From an uncultured Phascolarctobacterium sp. (lineage in GTDB: Bacteria > Bacillota > Negativicutes > Acidaminococcales > Acidaminococcaceae), in the NCBI GenBank assembly GCA_900544885.1, contig UQWU01000067.1, positions 1-6,137 on the forward strand: DNA of 6,137 nucleotides, read 5' to 3'. Below, in pieces: positions 6,040 through 6,137 of the stretch; position 1 is the first letter of the stretch, and every line of letters begins with the position of its first letter. A program made the translations under genes and the position numbers. Below the pieces are notes generated by a model. It was not told where the DNA came from and did no database searches. It saw only the letters and a program-made list of their open reading frames with translations.

Positions 6040-6137
6040 ATGAAGAAAAAGTTATTATCCCAAGCTATTACCTTAGGTTTATTAGGTACTGTCAATAGTT
6101 TTGCGCAAATTTCTTTAGACATCCTAGCAGAAGTATA
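6040..6137 (+). CDS. Secreted or surface protein, N-terminus only (cut by window end)
   Basis: Thirty-two codons are visible. The protein begins with a Sec signal peptide: a basic start (MKKK), a hydrophobic core (about residues 9-18, AITLGLLGTV) and a likely signal peptidase I site after SFA (residues 20-22), leaving QISLDILAEV as the first mature residues. No lipobox cysteine is present, so it is not a lipoprotein. The KKKLLSQAITLGLLG style resembles signal peptides of large surface or autotransporter proteins in Negativicutes, but that is an impression, and the mature protein is out of view. It has its own promoter (5923-5952) and strong ribosome binding site and is separated from the kinase operon by a terminator. 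It was too short for routine gene calling. Confidence 0.8.
   Translation, partial: MKKKLLSQAITLGLLGTVNSFAQISLDILAEV

Noticed and set aside
6036..6098. Short frame from ATG 6036
   Set aside because: It is only two bases from the AGGAGGG site and ends after 20 codons, while the overlapping frame from 6040 has correct spacing and a signal peptide.

Overview
The window reads as ordinary chromosome from an AT-leaning, Firmicutes-type bacterium with strong AGGAG-type ribosome binding sites. All supported genes lie on the + strand. The gene set and the style of the last, exported protein suggest a gut or anaerobe lineage near Clostridia or Negativicutes (the diderm Firmicutes). This placement is an inference from protein style and cannot be settled from sequence reading alone.

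Layout: 1-327 is a leader region without a convincing complete gene. It holds a short open stretch that may be the end of an unseen or broken upstream gene, an AT palindrome, and a plausible extended -10 promoter. 328-2709 is mutS2, a complete MutS2-type ATPase/Smr protein of 793 residues. 2710-2777 is a short gap with a stem-loop followed by a T-rich stretch. 2778-4022 is a fold-type I PLP aminotransferase related to the aspartate/aromatic aminotransferases, 414 residues from the start chosen here. 4024-5688 is a 554-residue TGS / ThrRS-like / uridine-kinase-like nucleoside kinase, starting one base after the aminotransferase stop. 5689-6039 is an AT-rich intergenic region with a strong intrinsic terminator, a degenerate direct duplication lying on both sides of it, and a good promoter for the next gene. 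6040-6137 is the start of a secreted protein with a clear signal peptide, cut by the window edge.

The aminotransferase and kinase are almost certainly co-translated. mutS2 may be transcribed with them by read-through, but the stem-loop between mutS2 and the aminotransferase could reduce or separate expression. The terminator at 5787-5832 closes this transcription unit and the exported-protein gene has its own signals. There is no metabolic link between the three housekeeping genes that I can demonstrate.

I see no CRISPR array, tRNA, rRNA, insertion sequence or phage gene. I found no clear previously undescribed system. The points most worth a second look are the duplicated block around the terminator, the poorly characterised multidomain kinase coupled to an aminotransferase, and the possible decayed frame at the left edge.
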